The notes: generated by a model not told the origin, from the sequence alone. A DNA stretch of 17,694 bases from JASFTV01 sp050050615 (GCA_050050615.1 JASFTV010000029.1:1-17694); one strand, 5' to 3'; shown: positions 6,590 through 13,847, counted from the stretch's first letter. Made by a program: numbers and translations.

Positions 6590-6963
6590 GCAGTACCCCT
6601 ACGACCGTAAAGCCTGACGCCAAAGTTATCGACGTCATTAGACTTCTAGCAGAATACAGGATCACAGGCCTGCCTGTGGTTTCTGAGGATATGCGTTTGT
6701 TGGGTATGGTGACAGAAAAGGATATATTGAAGCTGCTGCTTTATGACAAAGATTTCAAAACTAAGACAGCTGCAGATCTGATGACCGCTCAGATCACCTA
6801 CTTTACAGAGGACGATGATTTGATGGCGGTTTTCAAAACTCTGGAGCAAAGCAATTTCAGAAGGGTGCCAATTCTTTCAGATGGAAAATTGGCAGGCATT
6901 ATCAGTCGGAGAGATATTATCAATTTCCTCTTTCAGAGAGCAGGCGGATCCGTAGATAAATAA
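6565..6963 (+). CDS. CBS-pair domain protein
   Basis: The 132-residue protein consists almost wholly of two CBS domains: about 5-57 (DVMSSTPTTVKPDAKV... LLGMVTEKDILK) and about 71-124 (DLMTAQITYFTEDDDL... LAGIISRRDIINF). The GxVTxxDI and GIISRRDI ends are standard. Such stand-alone pairs usually bind adenine nucleotides (AMP, ATP, SAM) and regulate partners, but no partner is evident here. I chose the start at 6565 because AGGAGG lies 7 nt before it (6552-6557) and the first residues lead straight into the domain. An in-frame ATG at 6481 would add 28 polar residues with no domain character and has a poorer ribosome-binding site. The ligand and target are unknown. Confidence 0.88.
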   Translation: MFRAKDVMSSTPTTVKPDAKVIDVIRLLAEYRITGLPVVSEDMRLLGMVTEKDILKLLLYDKDFKTKTAADLMTAQITYFTEDDDLMAVFKTLEQSNFRRVPILSDGKLAGIISRRDIINFLFQRAGGSVDK

Positions 6964-6976
6964 CGGGAGTGAAGCC

Positions 6977-7035
6977 AAAGGAGCCCCGTCTCAACTTTAA
7001 ATGAGCTTGCCAAATGCTGAGACCTGGCCCCTTTG
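6977..7035. repeat. REP-like inverted repeat after the CBS gene
   Basis: The arms at 6977-6993 (AAAGGAGCCCCGTCTCA) and 7018-7035 (TGAGACCTGGCCCCTTTG) are near-complementary with a few mismatches, around a loop of about 24 nt. The stem could help end transcription of the CBS gene, but no T-run follows directly. Words such as GTCT..CA next to GGGGC/GGGGTC recur at 7683-7702 and 8776-8796, suggesting a dispersed REP-type family. Confidence 0.5.
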
Positions 7036-7346
7036 CTATTGATTTTTCACTTGAGCCTTTCTCACATAAACACCAACCCCTCCGGAGGGGAGCCGCCAGG
7101 CCGAGAACCGTCCCCTCACCTCCGCGCTGTTCCGGAAAATTATTAGAATCCAGTTGACATTTAGCAAGTTTATATGTATTTTTCCCAGCGAACTATTGGA
7201 CTTATATCCCCCCTTTTTTCTCCTTATCCGTTTTTTCAAATCACGCAATTTCATACCTTCTAATCCCTCTTTCTCTTCTAAAATCAAAAGCGCCTCCCAT
7301 ATCAACGGATGGCAATAAAGGGTTCGAATTGCACAGAACTCAGTGC

Positions 7347-7490
7347 ATGAAATGCGGGTCGTATGCTCTGTGTGATACGGTAAAAAGCCATACTGAATTT
7401 AAGGACCTGCTTGAATCATCAGGATTTGATCTCTCCCGGATTATCCCCACGAAAGAGAGTATTTGCGTGATTGAAGGAATTCGATTATAG
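7347..7490 (+). CDS. Small Cys-containing ORF or gene remnant
   Basis: This 47-codon frame encodes a peptide that looks like natural protein rather than random sequence. It begins MKCGSYALCDTVKSH, continues through FKDLLESSGFDL and ends at TAG 7488-7490. The frame is open further upstream through a TTG at 7329 with AAAGGG just before it, which would add GFELHRTQC-like residues and a CxxC pair. The MKCG/LCD cysteines hint at a zinc-binding site. There is no recognised family. It may be the tail of a degraded gene. Confidence 0.25.
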   Translation: MKCGSYALCDTVKSHTEFKDLLESSGFDLSRIIPTKESICVIEGIRL

Positions 7491-7676
7491 TCCAATCTTA
7501 ATAAGGTGATAAGATATCTTATAAGATATTTCTGTGACCAAAGGGGTAGAAAGGTAGTTGTCATGAAGGATTTCAAAGCTGCGCCAATCAAACCGTCCGT
7601 GGGGCTCTCTTTTCAAAAACGAAGGGTTTCCGGGAATGACTATGCAAAAGGGGGCAGCGAAGGCGGGCGGCGAGAC

Positions 7677-7710
7677 CCAATGGGGTCGCGTCTTGACATT
7701 GGACATTTTC
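7677..7710. repeat. Possible REP-like unit (GGGGTC..GTCTTGACATT)
   Basis: CCAATG (7677-7682) pairs with CATTGG (7697-7702). The loop carries GGGTCGCGTCTTGA, resembling the GGGGC/GTCT words in the element at 6977-7035. Similarity is short and judged by eye. Confidence 0.3.
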
Positions 7711-7959
7711 GCCTCACCACTGGATGGAGATTGATCCCGTGAGCCGCGGGTCTGGTGAAGGGCACAGTTGTCCGGATGATATGAAAAAGGAGAAGGCTAA
7801 CCCAGAATATGTGAACAGGATCTTGAATCCAGTAAAAGCGTACGGCTTACCGCCACACTCCTCAACTTCACATTAGGGGACCCCGGTAACTACGATGCCA
7901 GGGATCTTCGGAACCCACCGGCATTGACCAGCACTGACGGAATTGGAAAAAGCGCAAAA

Positions 7960-8619
7960 ATGACTCCTACGCATCAGGCCTTTACCCCCAAGGAGTGGAA
8001 GATCATCCGCCAGCATAGGACCCCCTATCGGGTGCAGCGGTTCCTCAATGAGCTCCCCTACAACCACGAGACAAGCGGGCAGACGTTACACACCTTTAGG
8101 TGGGTGGTTAGACACCGCTCAGCCCACTGCCTAGAGGCCGCGTTGTCCGCTGCCGTGATTCTAGAGCAACATGGTTACGCCACGCTGTTGCTCGATTTTG
8201 AGTCACAAGACGACCTCGATCACGTCCTTTTTCTTTATCGAAAAGACGGCAGGTGGGGCACGGTGGCACGCTCTCGCGATCCAGGCTTGCACGGCAGGAA
8301 GCCGGTTTTCGACACCCTTCGGGAGCTTGTCGACAGTTACGCTGAGCCCTACGTCGACTTCTCGGGGCGCATTGTCGGCTTCGGCGTCTGCAATCTGGCA
8401 GATCTTGGCAACTACGACTGGCGGCTGTCTGAGCGAAACGTCTGGAAGGTGGAGCGTTTTCTCATCGAGATGCCGCATCGGCGCTTCCACATGCCGAATC
8501 AACGGTATCGATATTGGCAGAACCGCTACTTGAGTTACAAGAAGCGATATCCGAATCGCAAGCCCCTTTACTATCTCAACCGGCTTTGCTGGACGCCAGG
8601 TTACCCAAAGAATCTTTGA
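7960..8619 (+). CDS. Transglutaminase-fold-like hypothetical protein
   Basis: The roughly 219-residue soluble protein has a central block resembling the Cys-His-Asp core of transglutaminase-like proteins. SAHCLEAALSAAVILEQHG (55-72) has C57 at the start of a helix, DLDHVLFLYRKDGRWG (85-100) has H88 at the start of a strand, and VARSRDPGLHGRKPVF (102-117) may supply D107. The C-terminal third is very rich in Arg and Tyr and unlike the core. I assign the fold by this pattern only; protease, amidase or inactive roles are all possible. There is no signal peptide. The ATG at 7960 gives a start near the conserved part; an in-frame TTG at 7924 would add 12 residues, and neither has a strong ribosome-binding site. 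It is flanked by repeat-rich DNA with no functional neighbour, so context does not help. Confidence 0.65.
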   Translation: MTPTHQAFTPKEWKIIRQHRTPYRVQRFLNELPYNHETSGQTLHTFRWVVRHRSAHCLEAALSAAVILEQHGYATLLLDFESQDDLDHVLFLYRKDGRWGTVARSRDPGLHGRKPVFDTLRELVDSYAEPYVDFSGRIVGFGVCNLADLGNYDWRLSERNVWKVERFLIEMPHRRFHMPNQRYRYWQNRYLSYKKRYPNRKPLYYLNRLCWTPGYPKNL

Positions 8620-8775
8620 CGCACGCCTAGCAAATCGCTGTAAAAGGGTCCTGATCCACCATCAAGGCATCATCGCTTTTGTGTGGAGTAGAAAATGTTG
8701 TCCTTAGTAACGATTGACTGATTTGAAGGATGCCTATGGATATGGAACAGGGAGAGACCATTAAGGATCGAGTGT

Positions 8776-8796
8776 AAAAGGGGTCTGGCCCTTTTT
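8776..8796 (+). terminator. Hairpin with T-run, possible terminator
   Basis: AAAAGGG (8776-8782) and CCCTTTT (8789-8795) form a perfect 7-bp stem around GTCTGG, ending in five T residues (8792-8796). It lies in the 251-nt gap between the transglutaminase-like gene and the ferredoxin gene. The stem is symmetric, so it could act on either strand, and its GGGGTC word may link it to the REP-like units upstream. No promoter for the ferredoxin gene could be assigned confidently. Confidence 0.4.
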
Positions 8797-8870
8797 GGAC
8801 CTGCACAGCGTCCTCGGGACCATTCAGCTTTGCGGGGTGGTTTGATGTGATGAATTAAGGAGACGAACAC

Positions 8871-9110
8871 ATGGAGAAATATGAAATTCAAGTCATGCCG
8901 GAGAGATGCACCGGCTGCCTGAGATGCCTATTGGCCTGTTCAGATTTTTACACAAAGGCCTTCAACCCTTCTCAAGCGCGGATCCGGGTACTTGTTTCAG
9001 GTACGGAATGCTCGATTCGTTTTACCGAGGAGTGCAACGAATGCGGCGTGTGCGTGGATCAGTGTTTGTTCAACGCCCTGGAGAAATCGAAAAAGGAGCA
9101 CGAGAAATGA
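8871..9110 (+). CDS. 2x[4Fe-4S] ferredoxin partner of aldehyde:ferredoxin oxidoreductase
   Basis: The 79-residue protein has two ferredoxin motifs. One is C13-x2-C16-x2-C19-x3-C23 (RCTGCLRCLLAC) near the start; the other is ECNECGVCVDQC near residues 54-65. The second is followed by LFNAL instead of the usual Pro. An insert between them carries SGTECSIRF, as in polyferredoxin-like subunits encoded beside tungsten enzymes. AAGGAG at 8857-8862 lies 8 nt before the ATG. Its TGA overlaps the ATG of the next gene (ATGA, 4 nt), implying translational coupling and equal output, so it is very likely the direct electron acceptor or a small subunit of that enzyme. It acts in the cytoplasm. Confidence 0.9.
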   Translation: MEKYEIQVMPERCTGCLRCLLACSDFYTKAFNPSQARIRVLVSGTECSIRFTEECNECGVCVDQCLFNALEKSKKEHEK

Positions 9111-10984
9111 GCGGGGGGGGATTTGCGGGAAGTGTTCTATACGTTGACTTGACCCATGGCGAGGTGAGGAGGGCGCCTCTTGATTTGGGCCTGGCGGAAA
9201 AACTCATCGGTGGCTTCGGCCTCACCGTGAAGCTCGCCTACGACACGATCAAGCCTGGAACTGATGCCCTATCCCCGGACAACCCTATTGTCTTGGGTGC
9301 AGGGCCTCTGGTCGGGACGAGTCTCCCTGCAACCTCCAGGGTTTACGCGGTTACGAAACTGCCTACCAGCGAGACCGTTGGATGGTGTGGGAGCGGTGGG
9401 GTCACATTCGGCTACCTGCTCAAAAACGCAGGATACGATCATGTCGTGATTGAGGGGCGGGCAGATCGGCCAGTCTATCTGAAGATCGTTGACGATGAAG
9501 TGACGATCCGTGACGCCGCCTTTTTGTGGGGCCGTGGTGTGGAGGAGACCTGTGAAACGCTCTGGAAGGAATTTGGAAGACCCACGGGCGTGATCTCCAT
9601 CGGTCAAGCCGGCGAAAATCGGGTCCCCTTTTCCATATCGTATATCGATCGGATTGCCACGTTGGGGCGGGGCGGATTTGGCGCCGTCATGGGGTCCAAG
9701 AATCTCAAAGCCTTCGTTGTCAAAGGCAGCCGCGGGGTCAAGGTGGCAGATCGCAAAAGGTATAAGAAACTGAGTCAGGCATTTGTCCAGACCATACGGG
9801 AGTATCCTTACCTGAAGGAATGGCAGGATTTGGGGTTGGTCAAGTCTTTTCCCATGATCTCCGAAGAGACCTATAAACATATAAAAAAGAGACGCATTGC
9901 TTGCGTATCCTGTCCCGTCGGCTGCAAAGACGTGGTCCAAATCCCGGACGGAGATTTAAAGGGGCTCGTGGCATGCTCCAGTTCCGTCATGAACCTGCTC
10001 ATGGGCCTCGTTTATGGCCTGAAGGATTACCGCGAGTCGATCAAATGCATCTCCAGCCTGGACGCGTACGGCCTGGATATGTTCGAATTCTTTGGAGTGA
10101 TGGGTTTTGCAAAGGCTCTGGTAGATCACGGTGTCATTCCCAAAGACCACCTAAGGACTGAGATCCGTCTTGACTCTCTTCACTCCCTGGAGACCTGGGC
10201 CCGGAAGATATCCTACCGAGAAGGCCTGGGTCATATTTTGGCCGATGGCTTCAAGGGTATATTGAGGGAGTTCGGAGAGGAAGCCAGGAAATTCGCCCCT
10301 CCACTTGTAAAGGGGATGCATCCGTACGCTGGACCAGGCGCTGCATTGTCCTGGGAACTCTTTGGCACCATGGAACTCGGGCAGGTCCTGGACCCTCGTG
10401 GGCCCCATGTAGGGGCCGGCGGCTCGCCCACATATTTTGCAAAGAGACCCCTTGAGGTCTTCCCTCGCCATTTAGCCAGGATGGGAGTCTCCGAAGAGGC
10501 GCTTGAACGAATCCTCCCAGGGTTCGGGACCGCAGGGGAGGTACAGGCGTTGAAGGTGGGCCGGCTCCTCAAATACTCCCACAGATGGTTCTCAATCCTG
10601 GGATCTTTGGGCATCTGCGCTAGAGCCGCCATCAACCGGTTTTATAGTGCAGCGCTATGCGCGGAGTTCTACGAGGCTGTAACGGGCATAAAGACGGATT
10701 TGCCTGAGCTCAGAAAGCGGGTAGACAGGGTCTGGACCCTCTTAAGAATGGCCAACGTGAGAGAAGGATTGGATAGAAAGGACGAGGCCCTCCCTGAACA
10801 ATGGTTCGAAGCGCCCGGGTTTAAGGAATACCTGACTGAAAAACCCCTAGACCGTCAAGAGGCAAAAAAGATGATCGAAGATTATTACGAGGAATGGGGA
10901 TGGGATAGGCAAACAGGAATCCCGAGCGCACATGTACTCAAAGAACTTGGCTTCGAGGAACTGGTGCCAAACCTTAATCATTGA
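9107..10984 (+). CDS. aor: Aldehyde:ferredoxin oxidoreductase family protein (tungsten/molybdopterin)
   Basis: The 625-residue protein is of normal length for the AOR family, which oxidises aldehydes to carboxylates (or the reverse) using bis-tungstopterin and a [4Fe-4S] cluster. Domain 1 (about 1-210) contains GGFGLT at 35-40, AGENR at 168-172, and RGGFGAVMGSKNLKA at 188-202. The cluster ligands are C266-x2-C269-x3-C273 (ACVSCPVGC) and C504 in SLGICA, matching the known spacing pattern. DPRGPH at 429-434 is the family's pterin-region motif. The start at 9107 overlaps the ferredoxin stop and has AAGGAG 8 nt upstream. The family includes AOR, Wor-type enzymes and BamB of benzoyl-CoA reductase. 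The lone small ferredoxin and the absence of other Bam genes favour an aldehyde-oxidising role, but the substrate is unknown. Confidence 0.93.
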   Translation: MSGGGFAGSVLYVDLTHGEVRRAPLDLGLAEKLIGGFGLTVKLAYDTIKPGTDALSPDNPIVLGAGPLVGTSLPATSRVYAVTKLPTSETVGWCGSGGVTFGYLLKNAGYDHVVIEGRADRPVYLKIVDDEVTIRDAAFLWGRGVEETCETLWKEFGRPTGVISIGQAGENRVPFSISYIDRIATLGRGGFGAVMGSKNLKAFVVKGSRGVKVADRKRYKKLSQAFVQTIREYPYLKEWQDLGLVKSFPMISEETYKHIKKRRIACVSCPVGCKDVVQIPDGDLKGLVACSSSVMNLLMGLVYGLKDYRESIKCISSLDAYGLDMFEFFGVMGFAKALVDHGVIPKDHLRTEIRLDSLHSLETWARKISYREGLGHILADGFKGILREFGEEARKFAPPLVKGMHPYAGPGAALSWELFGTMELGQVLDPRGPHVGAGGSPTYFAKRPLEVFPRHLARMGVSEEALERILPGFGTAGEVQALKVGRLLKYSHRWFSILGSLGICARAAINRFYSAALCAEFYEAVTGIKTDLPELRKRVDRVWTLLRMANVREGLDRKDEALPEQWFEAPGFKEYLTEKPLDRQEAKKMIEDYYEEWGWDRQTGIPSAHVLKELGFEELVPNLNH

Positions 10985-11020
10985 CAGGGCTGGAGGACTC
11001 GGTTGCACGTCATCTACTCG

Positions 11021-11039
11021 GTCAGGCCTACTGGCCGAC
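11021..11039. other. Short hairpin after the AOR gene
   Basis: GTC-A-GGCC (11021-11028) pairs with GGCC-GAC (11033-11039) around TACT, with one bulged A. It lies 37 nt after the AOR stop with no T-run. It may stabilise or weakly end the ferredoxin-AOR transcript. Confidence 0.25.
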
Positions 11040-11100
11040 TGTCGGCGTGAGCGGGCCACCCTGTCCGAATCGCTAACCATTCAGAAAAGGGGGTTCCAAG

Positions 11101-11367
11101 ATGAAGCTGAATGTAAGATCATTTGCTCTTGCTTTTGGATTAATTTGGGGGTTTGCCCTTTTTTTCCTGACCTGGTGGATCATCGGTTTTGACGGTTCCA
11201 CGGGTGAGGCTACTTTTATCGGACGCTTATATCGCGGCTACAGTATATCTCCAGCCGGCAGTTTCATAGGCTTTATCTGGGCTTTTGTAGACGGTCTCAT
11301 TTTTGGAGGTATCTTCGCCTGGCTCTACAATTCAATGGCTGTAAGACTTACCAGTCGAGAAGCATAA
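11101..11367 (+). CDS. Small two-helix membrane protein (holin-like family)
   Basis: The 88-residue protein has two predicted membrane segments, at about 8-29 (ALAFGLIWGFALFFLTWWIIGF) and about 53-76 (GSFIGFIWAFVDGLIFGGIFAW). They are joined by a short loop containing GRLYRGYSISPAG, with a basic C-terminal tail. I recognise the pattern (MKLNVRSFAL start, GYS.SP.G.FIG...FVDG..FG..FAWLYN) as a small family often labelled 'bacteriophage holin' in automatic annotation. There is no lysis or phage gene nearby, so that label should not be taken as function. The ATG at 11101 follows a purine-rich AGGGGG. It lies 116 nt after the AOR gene. Confidence 0.65.
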   Translation: MKLNVRSFALAFGLIWGFALFFLTWWIIGFDGSTGEATFIGRLYRGYSISPAGSFIGFIWAFVDGLIFGGIFAWLYNSMAVRLTSREA

Positions 11368-11463
11368 ATCAGCTTTGGCTAACCAGTGAGCTGCTGTGAA
11401 ACCGGTGTGTGGAGAAGCTTCCGCTTATCGCCCCATGAGCTCTGGAAATTTGAGGAGAGGTAT

Positions 11464-11829
11464 ATGAACTATTCAGCGATTAACTTGGAAGAAAAACTCG
11501 GCAAGTTTTCAGAGCATTGGTCGCCTAAGATCATCGCCCAGATGAACAATTATCATTTCAAACTGGTAAAATTTCAAGGCGACTTTGTTTGGCATGCCCA
11601 TGCTGAAACGGACGAAGTATTCGTCGTTCTTGACGGAGCCATGAGGATCGATTTCCATGACGCTAGCGTAGATTTAGAGTCAGGAGAAATGTTCGTTGTT
11701 CCAAAAGGCGTCGAGCACAAACCATTCGCTGAAAAGGAGTGCAAGATCATGCTTGTTGAACCCGCAGGTACTGTAAACACTGGTGATGTGGGTGGAGAGT
11801 TGACGGCAGAAGATGAGGCTTGGATATAG
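11464..11829 (+). CDS. Single-domain cupin protein
   Basis: The 121-residue protein carries both cupin motifs. Motif 1 is HAHAETDEVFVVLDG with metal-binding candidates His-x-His and Glu at about 43-50. Motif 2 is GEMFVVPKGVEHKPFA with the third His at about 85. It begins with MNYSAINLEEKLGKF, a familiar opening for small cupins that follow the mannose-6-phosphate isomerase pattern. The substrate is unknown; members range from metal-dependent isomerases and dioxygenases to small-ligand binders. I chose the ATG at 11464 because GAGGAGAGG lies just before it; an in-frame GTG at 11386 would add residues unlike a cupin. Base composition looks more AT-rich than the AOR or Liv genes, as in its next neighbour. 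Confidence 0.88.
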   Translation: MNYSAINLEEKLGKFSEHWSPKIIAQMNNYHFKLVKFQGDFVWHAHAETDEVFVVLDGAMRIDFHDASVDLESGEMFVVPKGVEHKPFAEKECKIMLVEPAGTVNTGDVGGELTAEDEAWI

Positions 11830-11938
11830 TCTGCAGTAAACCACTTGTTGGAGCCGACCGGTGTAGAGCTTTACTCACCCCGGCGCTCAATTCATATGTT
11901 ATGCTACAAAAGAACAAAGAATAAAGTAGGAGTCTAAG

Positions 11939-12283
11939 ATGGAAGAAATGATCGCTTATTGCGGCCTTGCTTGTAACGACTGCCCGACATATTTGGCTAC
12001 AAGAGCTGATGACGACGAAAAGAGAGCCGAAGTCGCAAAACTTTGGTCAAAACAATTTAACGTCGATTTTAAGCCACAAGATATTCATTGTGATGGATGC
12101 CATCCTGATAGCGGACGACTTTTCAGTTACTGCATGATGTGTGAAATAAGAAAATGCGGCATGGAAAAAGAGATCGCCAATTGTGCCCACTGCGATGAAT
12201 ATTCCTGTGAAAAACTTGATAATTTTCTTAAGATGGCTCCAGAGGGCAGAAAGCGACTGGATAAAATCAGGAGCAACCTGTGA
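11939..12283 (+). CDS. Cys-rich DUF3795-type protein
   Basis: The 114-residue protein has eleven cysteines, including C8, C12, C15 (YCGLACNDCP), C51-x2-C54, C65-x2-C68, C73, C82-x2-C85 and C90. The opening IAYCGLACNDCPTYLAT and the CDGC...CMMCEIRKC block match what I know as DUF3795. The spacing suggests metal (zinc or iron-sulfur) sites, but the family's function is not established. AGTAGGAG at about 11926-11933 supports the start at 11939. The 109-nt gap before it and the 142-nt gap after it hold nothing I recognise. It is common in anaerobic bacteria and archaea. Confidence 0.8.
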   Translation: MEEMIAYCGLACNDCPTYLATRADDDEKRAEVAKLWSKQFNVDFKPQDIHCDGCHPDSGRLFSYCMMCEIRKCGMEKEIANCAHCDEYSCEKLDNFLKMAPEGRKRLDKIRSNL

Positions 12284-12425
12284 AAAATATCAGGCTTTGA
12301 CATTCGGCAAATGTAAGAAAAGCCGGGGCAGCAGGCCTGAACAGCCTCCTCAATACGAAACGTTTGACCAATAAACTTCACATCTAAGAGGCGACCGCAA
12401 TTTCTAGAGAGGGAGAAAGATAGAA

Positions 12426-13388
12426 ATGGCCAATAGCTTATCTTCAGTCAAAGTCAAAGTCGCGGTTGTTCAAGCAGCTTCTGTGTTATTTGATCGCGAA
12501 GCCACGGTGGATAAGGCTTGTCAGATCATCCGTGAGGCGGCAGCGCAGGGTGCAAAACTCCTCCTTTTTCCCGAGGCCTTCATCCCGGCCTACCCGCGTG
12601 GTTTGAGCTTTGGGATGGTGGTAGGGAGCCGCAGCCACGAAGGACGTCTTTTGTGGCAAAAGTACTGGGACCATGCTGTTGATGTGCCGAGTCCCGCGAC
12701 GGAAGCTTTAAGCGATGCCACCCGCGAAGCCGGTGTGTATTTGGCTATGGGTGTCATCGAGCGCGACACCCGGTTCAGCGGGGGAACGCTCTATTGTACG
12801 CTCCTTTACTTCGGACCTGACGGGCAGTTGGTGGGCAAACACCGTAAACTCAAACCAACGGGTGCGGAACGTTTGATCTGGGGCGAGGGGGACGGCAGTA
12901 CTTTGACAGTACTTGATACAGAGCTTGGCAAAATCGGTGGGCTGATTTGCTGGGAGAATTATATGCCTCTAGCCCGCATGGCCATTTACAGCAAGGGCGT
13001 CGAGCTCTACTTGGCGCCCACCGCAGATACGCGCGAGACGTGGCAGGCTACTTTGCGCCACATCGCCTGTGAAGGTCGTTGCTTTGTCTTGGGCTGTAAT
13101 CAATTCGTAAGAAGAGAGATGTACCCTGCCGATTTGAAGGGAGTCAAAGAACTCAGCAATCAGCCAGAGGTGGTGTGCCGGGGTGGGAGCGCGGTTATTT
13201 CTCCGTTCGGTGAAGTACTCGCCGGGCCACTTTATGATCAGGAAGGTATCCTGTATGCCGAACTCGATCTTGCCGAGATTGTACGGGGCAAGCTGGATTT
13301 TGACGTCGTTGGTCACTATGCTCGACCCGATGTTTTTCAACTCGTCGTTAACGAAAAAGAGATGCCTCCTGTCAAACATACCCTTTGA
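12426..13388 (+). CDS. Nitrilase (branch 1 of the nitrilase superfamily)
   Basis: The 320-residue protein has the full catalytic triad in canonical contexts: E50 in FPEAFIPAYPRG, K141 in HRKLKPT, and C175 in GGLICWENYMPL. CWEN, rather than CYD or CFE variants, and the PRG and KLKPT contexts point to a true nitrilase that hydrolyses an organic nitrile to the carboxylic acid plus ammonia. Other superfamily branches are amidases or carbamoylases. The length agrees with aliphatic and aryl nitrilases and all parts appear intact. GAGGGAGAAAG lies before the ATG at 12426. It has no obvious operon partner; the ABC importer begins 580 nt downstream. The substrate range cannot be told from the sequence. 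Confidence 0.93.
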   Translation: MANSLSSVKVKVAVVQAASVLFDREATVDKACQIIREAAAQGAKLLLFPEAFIPAYPRGLSFGMVVGSRSHEGRLLWQKYWDHAVDVPSPATEALSDATREAGVYLAMGVIERDTRFSGGTLYCTLLYFGPDGQLVGKHRKLKPTGAERLIWGEGDGSTLTVLDTELGKIGGLICWENYMPLARMAIYSKGVELYLAPTADTRETWQATLRHIACEGRCFVLGCNQFVRREMYPADLKGVKELSNQPEVVCRGGSAVISPFGEVLAGPLYDQEGILYAELDLAEIVRGKLDFDVVGHYARPDVFQLVVNEKEMPPVKHTL

Positions 13389-13479
13389 GTCGCAGGAGGG
13401 ACGCGCAGCAAACAAAATGTTAACGCTCCGTTTGACTTCAGAACTGGAAGCCCTGTCCTGTGGGCGCTCGGGTCGTAAA

Positions 13480-13550
13480 GCCTGCCCGCCATCGCGAGCC
13501 GCTCCCCGGCCCATACCGGCCCGGGACGGGCAGGCGAGGCGGGCGGGCCG
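13480..13550. repeat. GC-rich inverted repeat
   Basis: GCCTGCCCG (13480-13488) and CGGGCAGGC (13527-13535) are perfect complements. The loop is GC-rich with CCGG-type sub-palindromes, and the right arm is followed by GAGGCGGGCGGGCC. Its base composition is far more GC-rich than the surrounding gap. It looks like a small dispersed element rather than a terminator, since no T-run follows. Confidence 0.55.
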
Positions 13551-13689
13551 AAGCGGACTAAGTTCGGTATCAACACTCGAATCAGCAGATTATGCGGTAT
13601 TCCTGATCACCGGAAAGGTATCAGACGCAAGTTGAGCCCTGCGAAATCCCGTCTCGGCGGGGAGATGATGCCTTTATGGGGGATCAGGG

Positions 13690-13719
13690 TTGACATTCCG
13701 GTGGGCTATCGATTATGGT
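13690..13719 (+). promoter_or_regulatory. Candidate sigma-70 promoter for the Liv-type operon
   Basis: A perfect TTGACA (13690-13695) is followed after 18 bp by TATGGT (13714-13719, 4 of 6 consensus). Transcription from here would give a leader of roughly 240 nt that includes the nested stem-loop at 13848-13937. This rests on motif match only. Confidence 0.35.
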
Positions 13720-13847
13720 GGCTGCCATACCTTGATGTGGACCCGGTTTTACCGTATTAAACATTTCTCTCTGCCCAAACCACCCGTACAATCACTGACA
13801 AACAAGAACATAGGGCATTGGGGCCCTGATCATTATACTCAAAATAG

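Larger units (their letters stand above)
7036..7959. other. Repeat-rich, largely non-coding stretch
   Basis: No convincing gene of normal size lies here. It holds a perfect 14-bp palindrome CCCCTCCGGAGGGG (7077-7090), a pyrimidine-rich stretch (about 7200-7280), a doubtful 47-codon ORF (7347-7490), a perfect AT-rich palindrome ATAAGATATCTTAT (7509-7522), a GC-rich stretch with a small CCAATG/CATTGG stem (7677-7702) and a 50-codon ORF (7724-7876, starting MEIDPVSRGSGEG) with no recognised similarity. The patchwork suggests debris of small repeats and perhaps degraded genes. Confidence 0.5.

Noticed and set aside
7036..7305. 89-codon frame on the - strand
   Set aside because: Part of it is translated from the CCCCTCCGGAGGGG palindrome region and the rest is low-complexity Lys/Arg sequence from a pyrimidine-rich tract; no ribosome-binding site or domain seen.
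8714..8740. Promoter for the ferredoxin-AOR pair (TTGACT ... TATGGA)
   Set aside because: The spacer is only 15 bp and the -10 match is poor; the hairpin with T-run at 8776-8796 would also lie between it and the genes.
8906..9106. Upstream in-frame extension of the aldehyde oxidoreductase (start at 8906)
   Set aside because: The extension overlaps nearly all of the ferredoxin gene in another frame and does not resemble AOR. The ATG at 9107 has a proper ribosome-binding site and gives the expected N-terminus.
11101..11367. Prophage or lysis cassette suggested by the holin-like protein
   Set aside because: There is no endolysin, integrase, capsid or tail gene around it, and this small two-helix family is common outside phages.
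13183..13635. 150-codon + strand frame overlapping the nitrilase end
   Set aside because: It shares DNA with the well-supported nitrilase in another frame and continues into a GC-rich repeat; the residues look like translated repeat.
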